This document shows, piece after piece, positions 44,248 through 51,532 of a DNA stretch of 64,000 nt. The stretch's first letter is position 1. Every line of letters begins with the position of its first letter. The translations under genes and the position numbers were made by a program. This stretch comes from Stenotrophomonas maltophilia (GTDB taxonomy: Bacteria > Pseudomonadota > Gammaproteobacteria > Xanthomonadales > Xanthomonadaceae): assembly GCA_002363385.1 (NCBI GenBank), contig DEVL01000003.1, positions 1,097,441 to 1,161,440 on the forward strand. Reading direction: 5' to 3'. The notes beneath the pieces were generated by a model. The model ran no database searches, was not told the DNA's origin, and saw only the letters and a program-made list of their open reading frames with translations.

Positions 44248-45959
44248 TATTGGCTGTCGCCGGCCGGGCGCTCGAACGCGGTCGGCTTGGGCAGTTCGAC
44301 CGGCACGCCCTTGGCGTCGCAGGTGCCTGCCTCGCACAGGCGCTGACGCAGGCGCGGGGTGGCCTGCACGATCATGTGGTAGATCGTGTTCTGCTCCATC
44401 GTGCCGCGCACGGCCTTGCTGCCCGGGCCACGCGCCCAGATGCCGACGTCTTCGCCGCCATGCGATTCGCTCTTGGCCGGCACCAGCGCTTCCTGCATGT
44501 AATCGGGATGCTCGGTATCCACCGCGGTCAGGTCGGGCCGGCCGGTGGTCGGGTCGAAGCTGCTCGGGTTGTGCGGGTACCGCTTCGGGCCGCCCGGCTG
44601 CTGGTTGGTGGCACCGGTGTAGCCCGGGCCGTTGGCGTAGGTCAGCGTGGTGTAGGGCAGGCCCAGGCCATCGCGCGCCAGCTCCAGCTTGCCCGCACCG
44701 TCTTCGCCGCCCTTGTCCTTGACCTTGCCCAGGATCGGATTGCCACGTGCCGGGTAACCGACGAAGTTCAGCGTGTGCGAATGATCGGCGGTGACGATGA
44801 TCAGCGTGTCCTGGTCGGAGGTCGCCTCGACGGCCGCGCGCACCGCATCGGACATCGCGACCGTATCGGTCAGTGCCCGGTAGGCATTGCCGCTGTGGTT
44901 GGCGTGATCGATGCGCGCGCCTTCCACCATCAGCACATAGCCTTCCTGGTGACGCGACAGGTTGGCGATCGCCGCCTGGGTCAGCTCGGCCAGGCTCGGC
45001 TCACCGGCCGGATCGTCCTTGCGCTCGGCTTCATAACGCATGTGGTCCGGCTCGAACAGGCCCAGGATCGCCGGTGCCTTCGCGGCTGCCTGCAACTGCT
45101 TGGCATTCCACACGTAGGCACCCTGCGGGTGGGCCTGCTGCCACTCGGTCACCAGGCTGCGCCCGTCCAGGCGCTGGCCGACCTTGTCGTCATATTCCGG
45201 ATCGCGTTCTTCCACCGTGGTGAACTCACCGCGGCCGCCGCCCAGGGCGACCAGCGGGCCGCGCCCGAAGCGCGAGGTCGACAGCAGCTGCTGGGCAATA
45301 TCGCGGCAACCTGCGGCCTTGGCCTCTTCGGGCACGTCGGTATCATTTTCCCAGTTGCGCTCCGGCGAGTGGGCGTAGGTGGCCGCCGGGGTGGCATGGG
45401 TCAGGCGCGCGGTGGAGACCACGCCGGTGGCCATCCCGGCGCTGTCGGCCAGCTGCAGCCAGGTCAGCAGCCCCTTGTTCAGGCTGTCGGCACAGTCATT
45501 GCGGGTGCCCGCGCTGACACCGATCGCGCCCATGTGGGTCTTCACGCCGGTGGTGATTGCCGTCATCGTGCCGGCCGAATCCGGCGTCTGCGAATCGGTG
45601 TTGTAGGTCTTGCTGAACGCCGTGGCCGGGAAGCGCTCCCAGGACAACAGGTTTTCCTCGCCCGGGCGGCCATTGCGCTGACCTTCGAAGATGCGCGCCG
45701 CCGCCACCGTGGTCAGGCTCATGCCATCGCCCAGGAACAGGATGACGTTCTTGGCCTTGCCGTCCATCGCCCCGGTGCTGGCTGCACGCGCCGCGCCGCT
45801 GCGGTACCACCACTGCGGGGTTTCCCCGGCGGGGTGGGCAATGGCCGGCACATCGACCTGGACCGCGCCGGCAGCAGCGCTGGAGGAGGGAGCGGTACTG
45901 GCGCAGGCGCCGAGCAGCAGGGTGGTGACGGCGGCCACCAGAGGCGTGAAACGGGACAT
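44247..45959 (-). CDS. Alkaline phosphatase, PhoA type, predicted lipoprotein
   Basis: 570 residues. Lipobox LLGAC with Cys at residue 19, so anchored to a membrane rather than soluble like E. coli PhoA. Metal and nucleophile motifs are visible: LFLGDGMSLTTVAAA, TPDSAGTMTA (nucleophile Ser), MVEGARIDHANHSGN and VTADHSHTLNF. It removes phosphate from phosphomonoesters in the periplasm or at the cell surface. No convincing Pho box was found upstream. It is translationally coupled to the downstream WG-like protein. Confidence 0.93.
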   Translation of the reverse strand: MSRFTPLVAAVTTLLLGACASTAPSSSAAAGAVQVDVPAIAHPAGETPQWWYRSGAARAASTGAMDGKAKNVILFLGDGMSLTTVAAARIFEGQRNGRPGEENLLSWERFPATAFSKTYNTDSQTPDSAGTMTAITTGVKTHMGAIGVSAGTRNDCADSLNKGLLTWLQLADSAGMATGVVSTARLTHATPAATYAHSPERNWENDTDVPEEAKAAGCRDIAQQLLSTSRFGRGPLVALGGGRGEFTTVEERDPEYDDKVGQRLDGRSLVTEWQQAHPQGAYVWNAKQLQAAAKAPAILGLFEPDHMRYEAERKDDPAGEPSLAELTQAAIANLSRHQEGYVLMVEGARIDHANHSGNAYRALTDTVAMSDAVRAAVEATSDQDTLIIVTADHSHTLNFVGYPARGNPILGKVKDKGGEDGAGKLELARDGLGLPYTTLTYANGPGYTGATNQQPGGPKRYPHNPSSFDPTTGRPDLTAVDTEHPDYMQEALVPAKSESHGGEDVGIWARGPGSKAVRGTMEQNTIYHMIVQATPRLRQRLCEAGTCDAKGVPVELPKPTAFERPAGDSQ

Positions 45960-46108
45960 GGACGGGCAAATCTCACATGTGAAACGGGCGTTCATTATGC
46001 AGAACGCTGCAAGGCACGCCGATGACACGCTGATTTTCCGTGTACGCCTCGTTCCGACGCCCCGCTTGGGCTAAGGTGCCTAGCTGTCAAATCATCTCTG
46101 GAAAGCGC

Positions 46109-47437
46109 ATGAAGCTGGTCTCTGCCTGGCTGCGGATCCCCTTCTGGCAACGGGTCCTGGGCGGCTTCGTGCTGGGTGCCCTGGCCGGCTGGCTGCTCGG
46201 GCCCGCCGCTGAAACCTGGTTCGGCCCGCTCGGCGATCTCTACGTCACCCTGATCAAAATGATCGCGGTGCCGCTGGTGTTCTTCGCCGTGATCAACGCC
46301 ATCTCCTCGCTGCACGGGCAGAAGTCCGTCGCCGCCCTGGGCGGGCGCACCTTCCTGTGGTTCATCATCACCGCCGCCCTGGCGGTCTGCGTGGGCCTTG
46401 CCGTGGGCACCGTCATGCAGCCCGGCAGCGGCGCGCTCAGCCTGAGCATGGACCACGGCTACACCCCCCGCGAAGTACCCAGCGTGATCAAGGTGCTGAT
46501 GGATGTCGTGCCCTCCAACGTGTTCTACGCGTTGACCGGCATCGGCACCCGCATCAACAGCGCCGGTGAAACTGTCCTGGCCGCCGGGCGCGGCTCGATC
46601 CTGCCGGTGATCTTCTTCGCCGGACTGCTCGGTTTTGCCATGGTCAAGCTCGGCGACAAGGTCAGCGAAGCACGCAAGCTGACCGGGCAGATGAGCGAGA
46701 TCATGATCCAGGTGACCCGCTTCGTGCTGGAGATCACCCCGCTGGGCACCTTCGGCCTGATCGCCGGCCTGGTCGGCAGCTACGGCTTTGAAAAGCTGCT
46801 GCCGCTCGGCAACTTCGTGCTCGCCCTGTACATCGCCTGCGCCGTGCACATCGTCGTGGTCTACGGCAGCCTGCTGCTCATGCACGGCCTGAACCCGCTC
46901 AAGTTCTTCCGCGGCGCCGCCCCCGGCATGCAGGTCGCCTTCGTCAGCTCCTCCAGCTTCGCCGCCATGCCCGCCGCGATGCGCTCGATCACCCACAACC
47001 TCGGCGTCAACAAGGACTACGCCTCCTTCGCTGTCCCCCTAGGCGCCAGCATCAAGATGGACGGCTGCGGCGCGATCTATCCCGCCTTGTGCGCGGTCTT
47101 CATTGCCCAGTACACCGGCGTCCCGCTCAGCCCCGAGCAGTACATCGTCGTCCTGATCGCCTCGGTCCTGGGCAGCTTCGGCACCGCCGGCGTCCCCGGC
47201 ACCGCCGTCGTGATGGCCACCGTCGTCCTCAGCGCCGCCAACCTCCCGCTGGAAACCATCGGTTACCTCTACGCCATCGACCGCATCCTGGACATGATGC
47301 GCACCATGACCAACGTCACCGGCCAGATGCTGGTCCCGGTCATCGTCGCCAAGGAAACCGGCCTGCTCGACCGCGCGGTCTACGACAACCCATCCACCAA
47401 CCTCGGTGTGGACGAAGGCGAAGAACGAACGTCCTGA
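46109..47437 (+). CDS. Dicarboxylate/amino acid:cation symporter (DAACS family)
   Basis: 442 residues with eight or so helices and the two re-entrant loops of the GltP/DctA family. Visible are the Ser-rich FVSSSSFAAMPAA, MDGCGAIYPALCAVF, FGTAGVPGTAVVM and DRILDMMRTMTNVTGQ motifs. It moves glutamate, aspartate or C4-dicarboxylates with protons or sodium. The residue pattern does not let me choose between DctA and GltP. Divergent from the alkaline phosphatase; a T-tailed terminator follows. Confidence 0.92.
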   Translation: MKLVSAWLRIPFWQRVLGGFVLGALAGWLLGPAAETWFGPLGDLYVTLIKMIAVPLVFFAVINAISSLHGQKSVAALGGRTFLWFIITAALAVCVGLAVGTVMQPGSGALSLSMDHGYTPREVPSVIKVLMDVVPSNVFYALTGIGTRINSAGETVLAAGRGSILPVIFFAGLLGFAMVKLGDKVSEARKLTGQMSEIMIQVTRFVLEITPLGTFGLIAGLVGSYGFEKLLPLGNFVLALYIACAVHIVVVYGSLLLMHGLNPLKFFRGAAPGMQVAFVSSSSFAAMPAAMRSITHNLGVNKDYASFAVPLGASIKMDGCGAIYPALCAVFIAQYTGVPLSPEQYIVVLIASVLGSFGTAGVPGTAVVMATVVLSAANLPLETIGYLYAIDRILDMMRTMTNVTGQMLVPVIVAKETGLLDRAVYDNPSTNLGVDEGEERTS

Positions 47438-47461
47438 TGCAGGCACCAGATCAGAACAAAG

Positions 47462-47488
47462 AGACCGGCGAAAGCCGGTCTTTTTTTT
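47462..47488 (+). terminator. Rho-independent terminator of the symporter gene
   Basis: AGACCGGC / GCCGGTCT stem with GAAA tetraloop followed by a run of eight T (47481-47488). Confidence 0.93.
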
Positions 47489-47515
47489 CCGCTTGGGGTC
47501 GTCGCGAGCGTTACG

Positions 47516-47620
47516 CCCCGAAACGACCGGCAGGCCCCTCGGCAAATGTCCCCCGGCCGCCGCCTGGCGGCGACGGCCTCCTCCTTGATTTTGCCCAGGA
47601 GCCTGCCGGCCGCTTCGGGG
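47516..47620. repeat. 105-base imperfect palindrome, possibly structured RNA
   Basis: Arms 47516-47546 and 47590-47620 pair at 27 of 31 positions. The outer 20 are CCCCGAAACGACCGGCAGGC against GCCTGCCGGCCGCTTCGGGG. Three of the four mismatches would become G-U pairs only if the minus strand were transcribed, leaving one unpaired position. The interior (47555-47578) forms another GC-rich hairpin. Not a simple terminator: no T-run on either side. It could be a small RNA, a mobile repeat or a cruciform. Confidence 0.55.
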
Positions 47621-47772
47621 CTCGTGCGCGGTGGTAGGTGTACCTGCAAACCGGTGCTTGCCGTGAGGCGCCAGTGGCGTGGCCCATCGCTCGGCGCACC
47701 CGCCGCCTCCGCCAGTAAATAGTGAAGCGATACGCTCGTCAGCAAACCATCCTGAACCCGCACCGTAACCGC

Positions 47773-47804
47773 GTGTATCACCCGGTGTAACACCTGTGAT
47801 ACAC
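47773..47804. promoter_or_regulatory. Three helically phased GTG-N3-CAC dyads, candidate activator sites
   Basis: GTGTATCAC (47773-47781), GTGTAACAC (47785-47793) and GTGATACAC (47796-47804). Starts are 12 and 11 bases apart, about one DNA turn each, so the three would lie on one face of the helix. The first and third are also exact reverse complements. They lie about 175-198 bases upstream of the predicted sigma-54 start site, a normal distance for enhancer sites. Confidence 0.65.
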
Positions 47805-47876
47805 CCGCACCACGCCTGCCTCTCAGCGTAACCTCATCCACCGCCCAACCTATTCATCCACCCAACCGCTAACTTC

Positions 47877-47887
47877 GCTGTAACAGC
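47877..47887. promoter_or_regulatory. Fourth related dyad nearer the promoter
   Basis: GCTGTAACAGC, a perfect dyad about a central A, sharing the core TGTAACA with the middle site at 47785. It is centred about 93 bases upstream of the predicted start. It may be a further site for the same regulator. Confidence 0.5.
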
Positions 47888-47948
47888 AATGTTGCGTGCG
47901 ATTAACCCCAACCGCACGAAAGCCCAGCAAACACGGGCATCCGGAACT

Positions 47949-47964
47949 TGGCACGAATGCTGCT
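47949..47964 (+). promoter_or_regulatory. Sigma-54 (-24/-12) promoter of the amyloid-like operon
   Basis: TGGCACGAATGCTGCT against consensus TGGCACG-N4-TTGCW. The GG and GC dinucleotides are at exact spacing, and one base of the -12 box differs (CTGC for TTGC). The predicted start is at about 47975, 20 bases before the ATG. An enhancer-binding protein for sigma-54 is encoded at the other end of the locus. Confidence 0.75.
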
Positions 47965-47994
47965 CCACCCCTCCGCATGTAATCGGAGGTCGCC

Positions 47995-48525
47995 ATGGAC
48001 AGCGTTGCCGCACACCGCACACGACACACCACACTCTGGCTGCTCGCCGTTGCACTCATCGTGCCGGCGGCCGCCAACGCCTCCGGCGCACGCCAGGGCG
48101 TCAAGCCGCAGCCAGGCGAAATGGTGCTGCTGCGCGATGTCTCCGCGCGGCCTGCCTACCGCCCGGCACCGCCCGGCATGGCGCTGATCGCCGATCCGTC
48201 GCCGAAGCGCGAAGTCGGCCAGGCCCTCGGTACCTCCACCGGCATGGATGAACTCAGCGACGACGACTACGCCTCGCTCGGTTCCAACACCGGTGCCGGC
48301 ATCCCGCGCAGCGCCACCACCATCGAGCGTGTCACCGGCCATACCGTCAACGGCACCCTCGGCAAGGTCACCGACAGCGGCATGCTCTCCAGCGGGCAGC
48401 TCAGCAACACCATCGGGGGCCCCATGGGCGCGGTCGGCAATGCCACCCGCGGCATCGGCGACCAGGTGCGCGGCGCACTCGCGCAGTTCCCGCTCGGGCA
48501 GCCTGCAGGTGGGCCCGGCAAATGA
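47995..48525 (+). CDS. Small secreted protein, first gene of the amyloid-like operon
   Basis: 176 residues, not recognised. A signal peptide ends near AAANASG (about residue 30). The mature part is small-residue rich, with PGEMVLLRDVSARPAYRPAPPGMALIADPSPKR-type sequence early and a Gly/Thr/Ser-rich C-terminal half (GHTVNGTLGKVTDSGMLSSG, NTIGGPMGAVGNATRGIGDQV). No cysteine. It lacks the V-N-x-A-x-G repeat of its neighbours. It has a good GGAGGT ribosome-binding site, and its stop overlaps the next start as ATGA. By position it could match FapA, the small chaperone-like subunit of Pseudomonas, but sequence similarity is not visible to me. Confidence 0.65.
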   Translation: MDSVAAHRTRHTTLWLLAVALIVPAAANASGARQGVKPQPGEMVLLRDVSARPAYRPAPPGMALIADPSPKREVGQALGTSTGMDELSDDDYASLGSNTGAGIPRSATTIERVTGHTVNGTLGKVTDSGMLSSGQLSNTIGGPMGAVGNATRGIGDQVRGALAQFPLGQPAGGPGK

Positions 48526-49160
48526 ACATCGCCCTGCGCAACATGGTGCTCACCAGCCTGCTGCTCGCACCACTGGGCGCGCACGCCCAGCAGAGCAGCG
48601 ACTATGCGGCGATGCTCTCCTACCTCAATCAGAGCCGCATCGACGGCCGCACCCTGGCTGGCGCCGATGGCGCCATCACCGTCAACATGGCTGCCGGTGA
48701 TCTCAACCAGCAGGCCAACCTGATGGGCATCGCCAACGGCCGCAACGCCCACATCAATGTGAATGCGCGCCAGCAGCAGTCCAACAACCTCAGCCTCAGC
48801 GATACCGCCATGGACGCCAGCGCCACGCTCGGCGGCCAGGCACTCAACGGCGCCCGAGGCGTGGCATCGATCAACCAGGCCAGCGGCAACGGCAACGCGA
48901 CGCTCAACGTCGTGACCGCCACGCTGGCGCAACAGGGCATACGCGAAACGAACGACGAGGCTTTGGCTGCGTCGGGCGCACTCGCGTCAGCAGGGGGGCA
49001 GGGGGCCGTCAACAGCGGTCGGTCGGCCGGAACTCGCAGGGTGGCGGTCGAGGCCTCCGCACTGCAGGGATTCGACGGCGTCCTGCAACTCAATCAGATC
49101 GCGGGATCCGGCAACGCCACCGCAAACCAACTGAGCATTTCGGTGCAGTCCACCCCGTGA
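48522..49160 (+). CDS. Secreted amyloid-like repeat protein (minor-subunit candidate)
   Basis: 212 residues with signal peptide to about residue 22 (LGAHAQ) and no cysteine. Three copies of a repeat are visible: ITVNMAAGDLNQQAN (51-65), SINQASGNGNATLN (116-129) and LQLNQIAGSGNATANQLS (188-205), sharing V/I-N-x-A-(A/S)-G-x-x-N-x-x-x-N. The same repeat occurs in the 491-residue neighbour, so both are probably built of stacked beta-arches. ATGA overlap with the upstream gene shows coupling. By analogy with Pseudomonas Fap this would be the FapA/FapB-like minor subunit. Confidence 0.7.
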   Translation: MNIALRNMVLTSLLLAPLGAHAQQSSDYAAMLSYLNQSRIDGRTLAGADGAITVNMAAGDLNQQANLMGIANGRNAHINVNARQQQSNNLSLSDTAMDASATLGGQALNGARGVASINQASGNGNATLNVVTATLAQQGIRETNDEALAASGALASAGGQGAVNSGRSAGTRRVAVEASALQGFDGVLQLNQIAGSGNATANQLSISVQSTP

Positions 49161-49204
49161 GTAGTCACATCCACCCGATTGTCTGTGATGAGAGAGAGGG
49201 CACC

Positions 49205-50680
49205 ATGAACACCAACATGAAACGGACCGTACTGGCCATCGCCGTCGCCGCTGCATCCGCCTCCGCCGGCGCCAATGGCTGGGGCAATGACCGCGACAAC
49301 CAGAACCAGAGCGCCAACATCAACCACCTGCACAACGTGGCTGAAACGCGCACCAACACCAATACCGATACCAACACCGAAACCAATACCACCACCAACA
49401 CCGATACCGATTCGCGCACCTGGAACCGGACCTGGAACAACACCCGCAACAACAACAGCACCACCAACACCACCATCAACGACAACGTGACGAGCAACAC
49501 CAACGTCACCAGCAACCGCAACGTGACCAGCAACCGCAACGTCACCGAGAACGTCAACAAGACCAGCAACATCCAGGCCGACGAACGCCAGGAAAAGAAC
49601 AATCATGGCGTTGACGTGAACATCGAAAAAGACCTGCGCCTGAGCTCGGACATCAGCTTCTCGGGTGATCCGGAAATCACCGGTTCGATCGACATCGATT
49701 CAGCCGCCATCGCCGTCATCGACAACCGCCAGTCCGTCACCAACAATCTGGCCGGCAATACCTTGGTGACCAACAGTGCCTCGATCGCCGACGACGTCGG
49801 TGCCGATGCCTCCGGCAACCTGGGCTTCAACGTCGCCGCCGGTGACAACAACGCGCAGGACAACGCCGCGTCGCTGTCCGCGGCCGATGCGTCCTTCAGC
49901 TTCGGCATGGCCGATGCGGAAGTCTTCGTCAACCAGTACGGCGGTGGCAACACCACCCTCAACTCGGGCGTGACCAACGCCGCGGGCCTGGGTGGCAATG
50001 CCTTCAGCGGTGCGTCCGGCAACATCGGCGCCAACGTCGCCTCGGGCAACAACAACGAGCAGAAGAACGCGCTCGCCGCCTCGGTCGCCACCAGCGCCTA
50101 TGCGACCTCGAGCATCAGCTCCAACCAGGTGTCCTCCGGCAACACCGTCAGCAACGCCGGCTACCTGCAGTCGATGACCGACACCGTGGACGTGAGCCTG
50201 AGTGGCCGCGTCGCCGGCGGCACGTTGGCCGTGGGTGCGGGCCGTTACAGCGGTTCGGGGAGTGCCTACCAGAAGGACAACTACTACCTGGATACCTGGA
50301 GTGGCGCGCTGGATCACCCGAGCGGCAGCGAAACCGGTCATATCGACATGGATAGCGATATCCAGAATGCCACCGCCAACCCGAATCGTCCGGGCGTGGG
50401 CGGCATTGCGTTCGACACCGAAGAGCGCGGCACCAGCCAGTTCGTTGAACTGGGCGTGGCCGACCTCTACGCGAGCCTGAGCGGCACCGTCTCCACCACC
50501 CGTTGGGTGAACGTGGATGCCACCAACACCGCGGCATTGTCCGGCAGTGCGTTCTCCGGCGCCTCCGGCAACATCGGGGTGAACGTGGCCTCCGGTACCG
50601 GCAACCTGCAGGCCAACAGTCTGGCCCTGGCGGTTGCGCAGCCCTCCACCGGCGGCGGTGGCGGCGGTCCGGAACAGTAA
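49205..50680 (+). CDS. Asn/Thr-rich secreted repeat protein (major amyloid subunit candidate)
   Basis: 491 residues, no cysteine. Signal peptide to about residue 23. Residues 36-124 are extremely rich in Asn and Thr (NTNTDTNTETNTTTNTDTD, TSNRNVTSNRNVTENVNK), striking in a high-GC genome. Three copies of a repeat follow at 203-224, 271-293 and 454-476, for example SGNIGVNVASGTGNLQANS, separated by a short linker and a long one. This repeat-linker-repeat-linker-repeat plan is that of FapC, the main fibre protein of Pseudomonas; the Asn/Thr segment is an addition. Cys-x-x-Cys, known near the FapC end, is absent. The C-terminus is Gly-rich. Such genes are often annotated as adhesin or heme-utilisation protein. 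Paired hairpins follow. Confidence 0.7.
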   Translation: MNTNMKRTVLAIAVAAASASAGANGWGNDRDNQNQSANINHLHNVAETRTNTNTDTNTETNTTTNTDTDSRTWNRTWNNTRNNNSTTNTTINDNVTSNTNVTSNRNVTSNRNVTENVNKTSNIQADERQEKNNHGVDVNIEKDLRLSSDISFSGDPEITGSIDIDSAAIAVIDNRQSVTNNLAGNTLVTNSASIADDVGADASGNLGFNVAAGDNNAQDNAASLSAADASFSFGMADAEVFVNQYGGGNTTLNSGVTNAAGLGGNAFSGASGNIGANVASGNNNEQKNALAASVATSAYATSSISSNQVSSGNTVSNAGYLQSMTDTVDVSLSGRVAGGTLAVGAGRYSGSGSAYQKDNYYLDTWSGALDHPSGSETGHIDMDSDIQNATANPNRPGVGGIAFDTEERGTSQFVELGVADLYASLSGTVSTTRWVNVDATNTAALSGSAFSGASGNIGVNVASGTGNLQANSLALAVAQPSTGGGGGGPEQ

Positions 50681-50722
50681 GTCTGTCCGTTTTCGCAAGC
50701 AGTACGCGTTGAGCGCAACAAA

Positions 50723-50792
50723 CCCGGTCATCCGCCAATGACCGGGCTCCCCGGGAGCCCCTGTCCCTTCTCCCCCTTGGGGCAGGGGCTCC
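50723..50792 (+). promoter_or_regulatory. Competing hairpins between the major subunit and C39 genes
   Basis: Stem A is CCCGGTCAT / ATGACCGGG (50723-50731 with 50738-50746). Stem B is GGGCTCC / GGAGCCC (50744-50750 with 50754-50760). Stem C is GGAGCCCCTG / CAGGGGCTCC (50754-50763 with 50783-50792). B and C share 50754-50760 and exclude each other. There is no T-run, so full termination is unlikely; mRNA end protection or attenuation that favours the upstream subunit is plausible. Confidence 0.6.
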
Positions 50793-50812
50793 TTCCTGAG
50801 CCGGAGTACTGC

Positions 50813-51523
50813 ATGTCCAGTCGTATGCGCACGTGGATGCTGGTGTGGACACTGTCGATGCTGATGATGCCGATGGGCAGCGTACGCGCCGGCGACGTCG
50901 GCTTCAGTGGCGTACTGCCCAATGGGGCGGTGCTCACCCAGCGCGTGGAAAGCATGCAGGAACGGCGCTTCCGCAACGTGGTACGGCAACACACCGATTA
51001 CAGCTGTGGCGCAGCTGCCCTTGCCACGATCCTGCGTTACGCCTACCACCTGGAGGCGGATGAGAGCACCGTGATCGAAGGGATGATGGGGGTCTCGGAT
51101 CCACAACTGGTCCACCAGCGCGGTTTCTCGCTGCTGGACATCAAGCGTTACGTCGAATCGATGGGCATGCGCGGACGCGGCTACCGCGTCAACGAAGAGC
51201 GCCTGCGCTCACTGCGCGTGCCCGGGCTGGTGCTGATGGATGTGCGGGGCTTCCGCCATTTCGTGGTACTCAAGCAGGTCCGTGGCGATGTGGTGGATGT
51301 GGCCGACCCGATCCTGGGAAACCGCAGCATTCCCGTCAGCGAATTTCTCCAGGCGTGGCCGTCGCGCGCCGTGTTTGTCGTGATCGGCAGTGACTTCGAT
51401 CGCAACACGGCACTGCTGCAGCCCGGCGAACGGCCGAGTGCCCGTTCGCTGTATGCCAGGCAGGGACCGATCACCGATGCGGAACTGGTCGATTTCGGAT
51501 TCACCCATGCCGATCTGTTTTAA
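50813..51523 (+). CDS. fapD: C39-peptidase-like periplasmic protein, FapD-like
   Basis: 236 residues. A hydrophobic signal ends near VRAG (about 26). The C39 papain-like triad is intact: Cys65 in TDYSCGAAALATIL, His149 in RGFRHFVVL, Asp165 in DVADPILG. C39 domains cleave leader peptides or bind substrates; FapD, with the same domain, sits between fapC and fapE in Pseudomonas and is needed for Fap export. A free C39 domain without an ABC transporter fits FapD rather than a bacteriocin exporter. RBS CGGAG precedes the ATG. Ends nine bases before the next gene. Confidence 0.8.
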   Translation: MSSRMRTWMLVWTLSMLMMPMGSVRAGDVGFSGVLPNGAVLTQRVESMQERRFRNVVRQHTDYSCGAAALATILRYAYHLEADESTVIEGMMGVSDPQLVHQRGFSLLDIKRYVESMGMRGRGYRVNEERLRSLRVPGLVLMDVRGFRHFVVLKQVRGDVVDVADPILGNRSIPVSEFLQAWPSRAVFVVIGSDFDRNTALLQPGERPSARSLYARQGPITDAELVDFGFTHADLF

Positions 51524-51532
51524 GGAGGCACC

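Larger units (their letters stand above)
47438..47994. other. 557-base non-coding region ahead of the amyloid-like operon
   Basis: Contains no credible gene. In order it holds the symporter terminator (47462-47488), a 105-base imperfect palindrome (47516-47620), an AT-richer stretch, three GTG-N3-CAC dyads (47773-47804), a related TGTAACA dyad (47877-47887) and a sigma-54-type promoter (47949-47964), followed by the ribosome-binding site GGAGGT of the first operon gene. I read this as a long control region. Confidence 0.75.

Noticed and set aside
45973..45982. TCACATGTGA palindrome before the alkaline phosphatase
   Set aside because: Inverted order relative to a CRP site, only 10 bases, and within the leader; chance is likely.
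46083..46100. CTGTCAAATCATCT as a Pho box between the phosphatase and symporter genes
   Set aside because: Only one half-site approximates CTGTCAT, and it is nearer the symporter than the phosphatase.
50813..51523. C39 gene as part of a bacteriocin/RiPP export system
   Set aside because: There is no ABC transporter, immunity gene or double-Gly leader precursor nearby; FapD-like context fits better.
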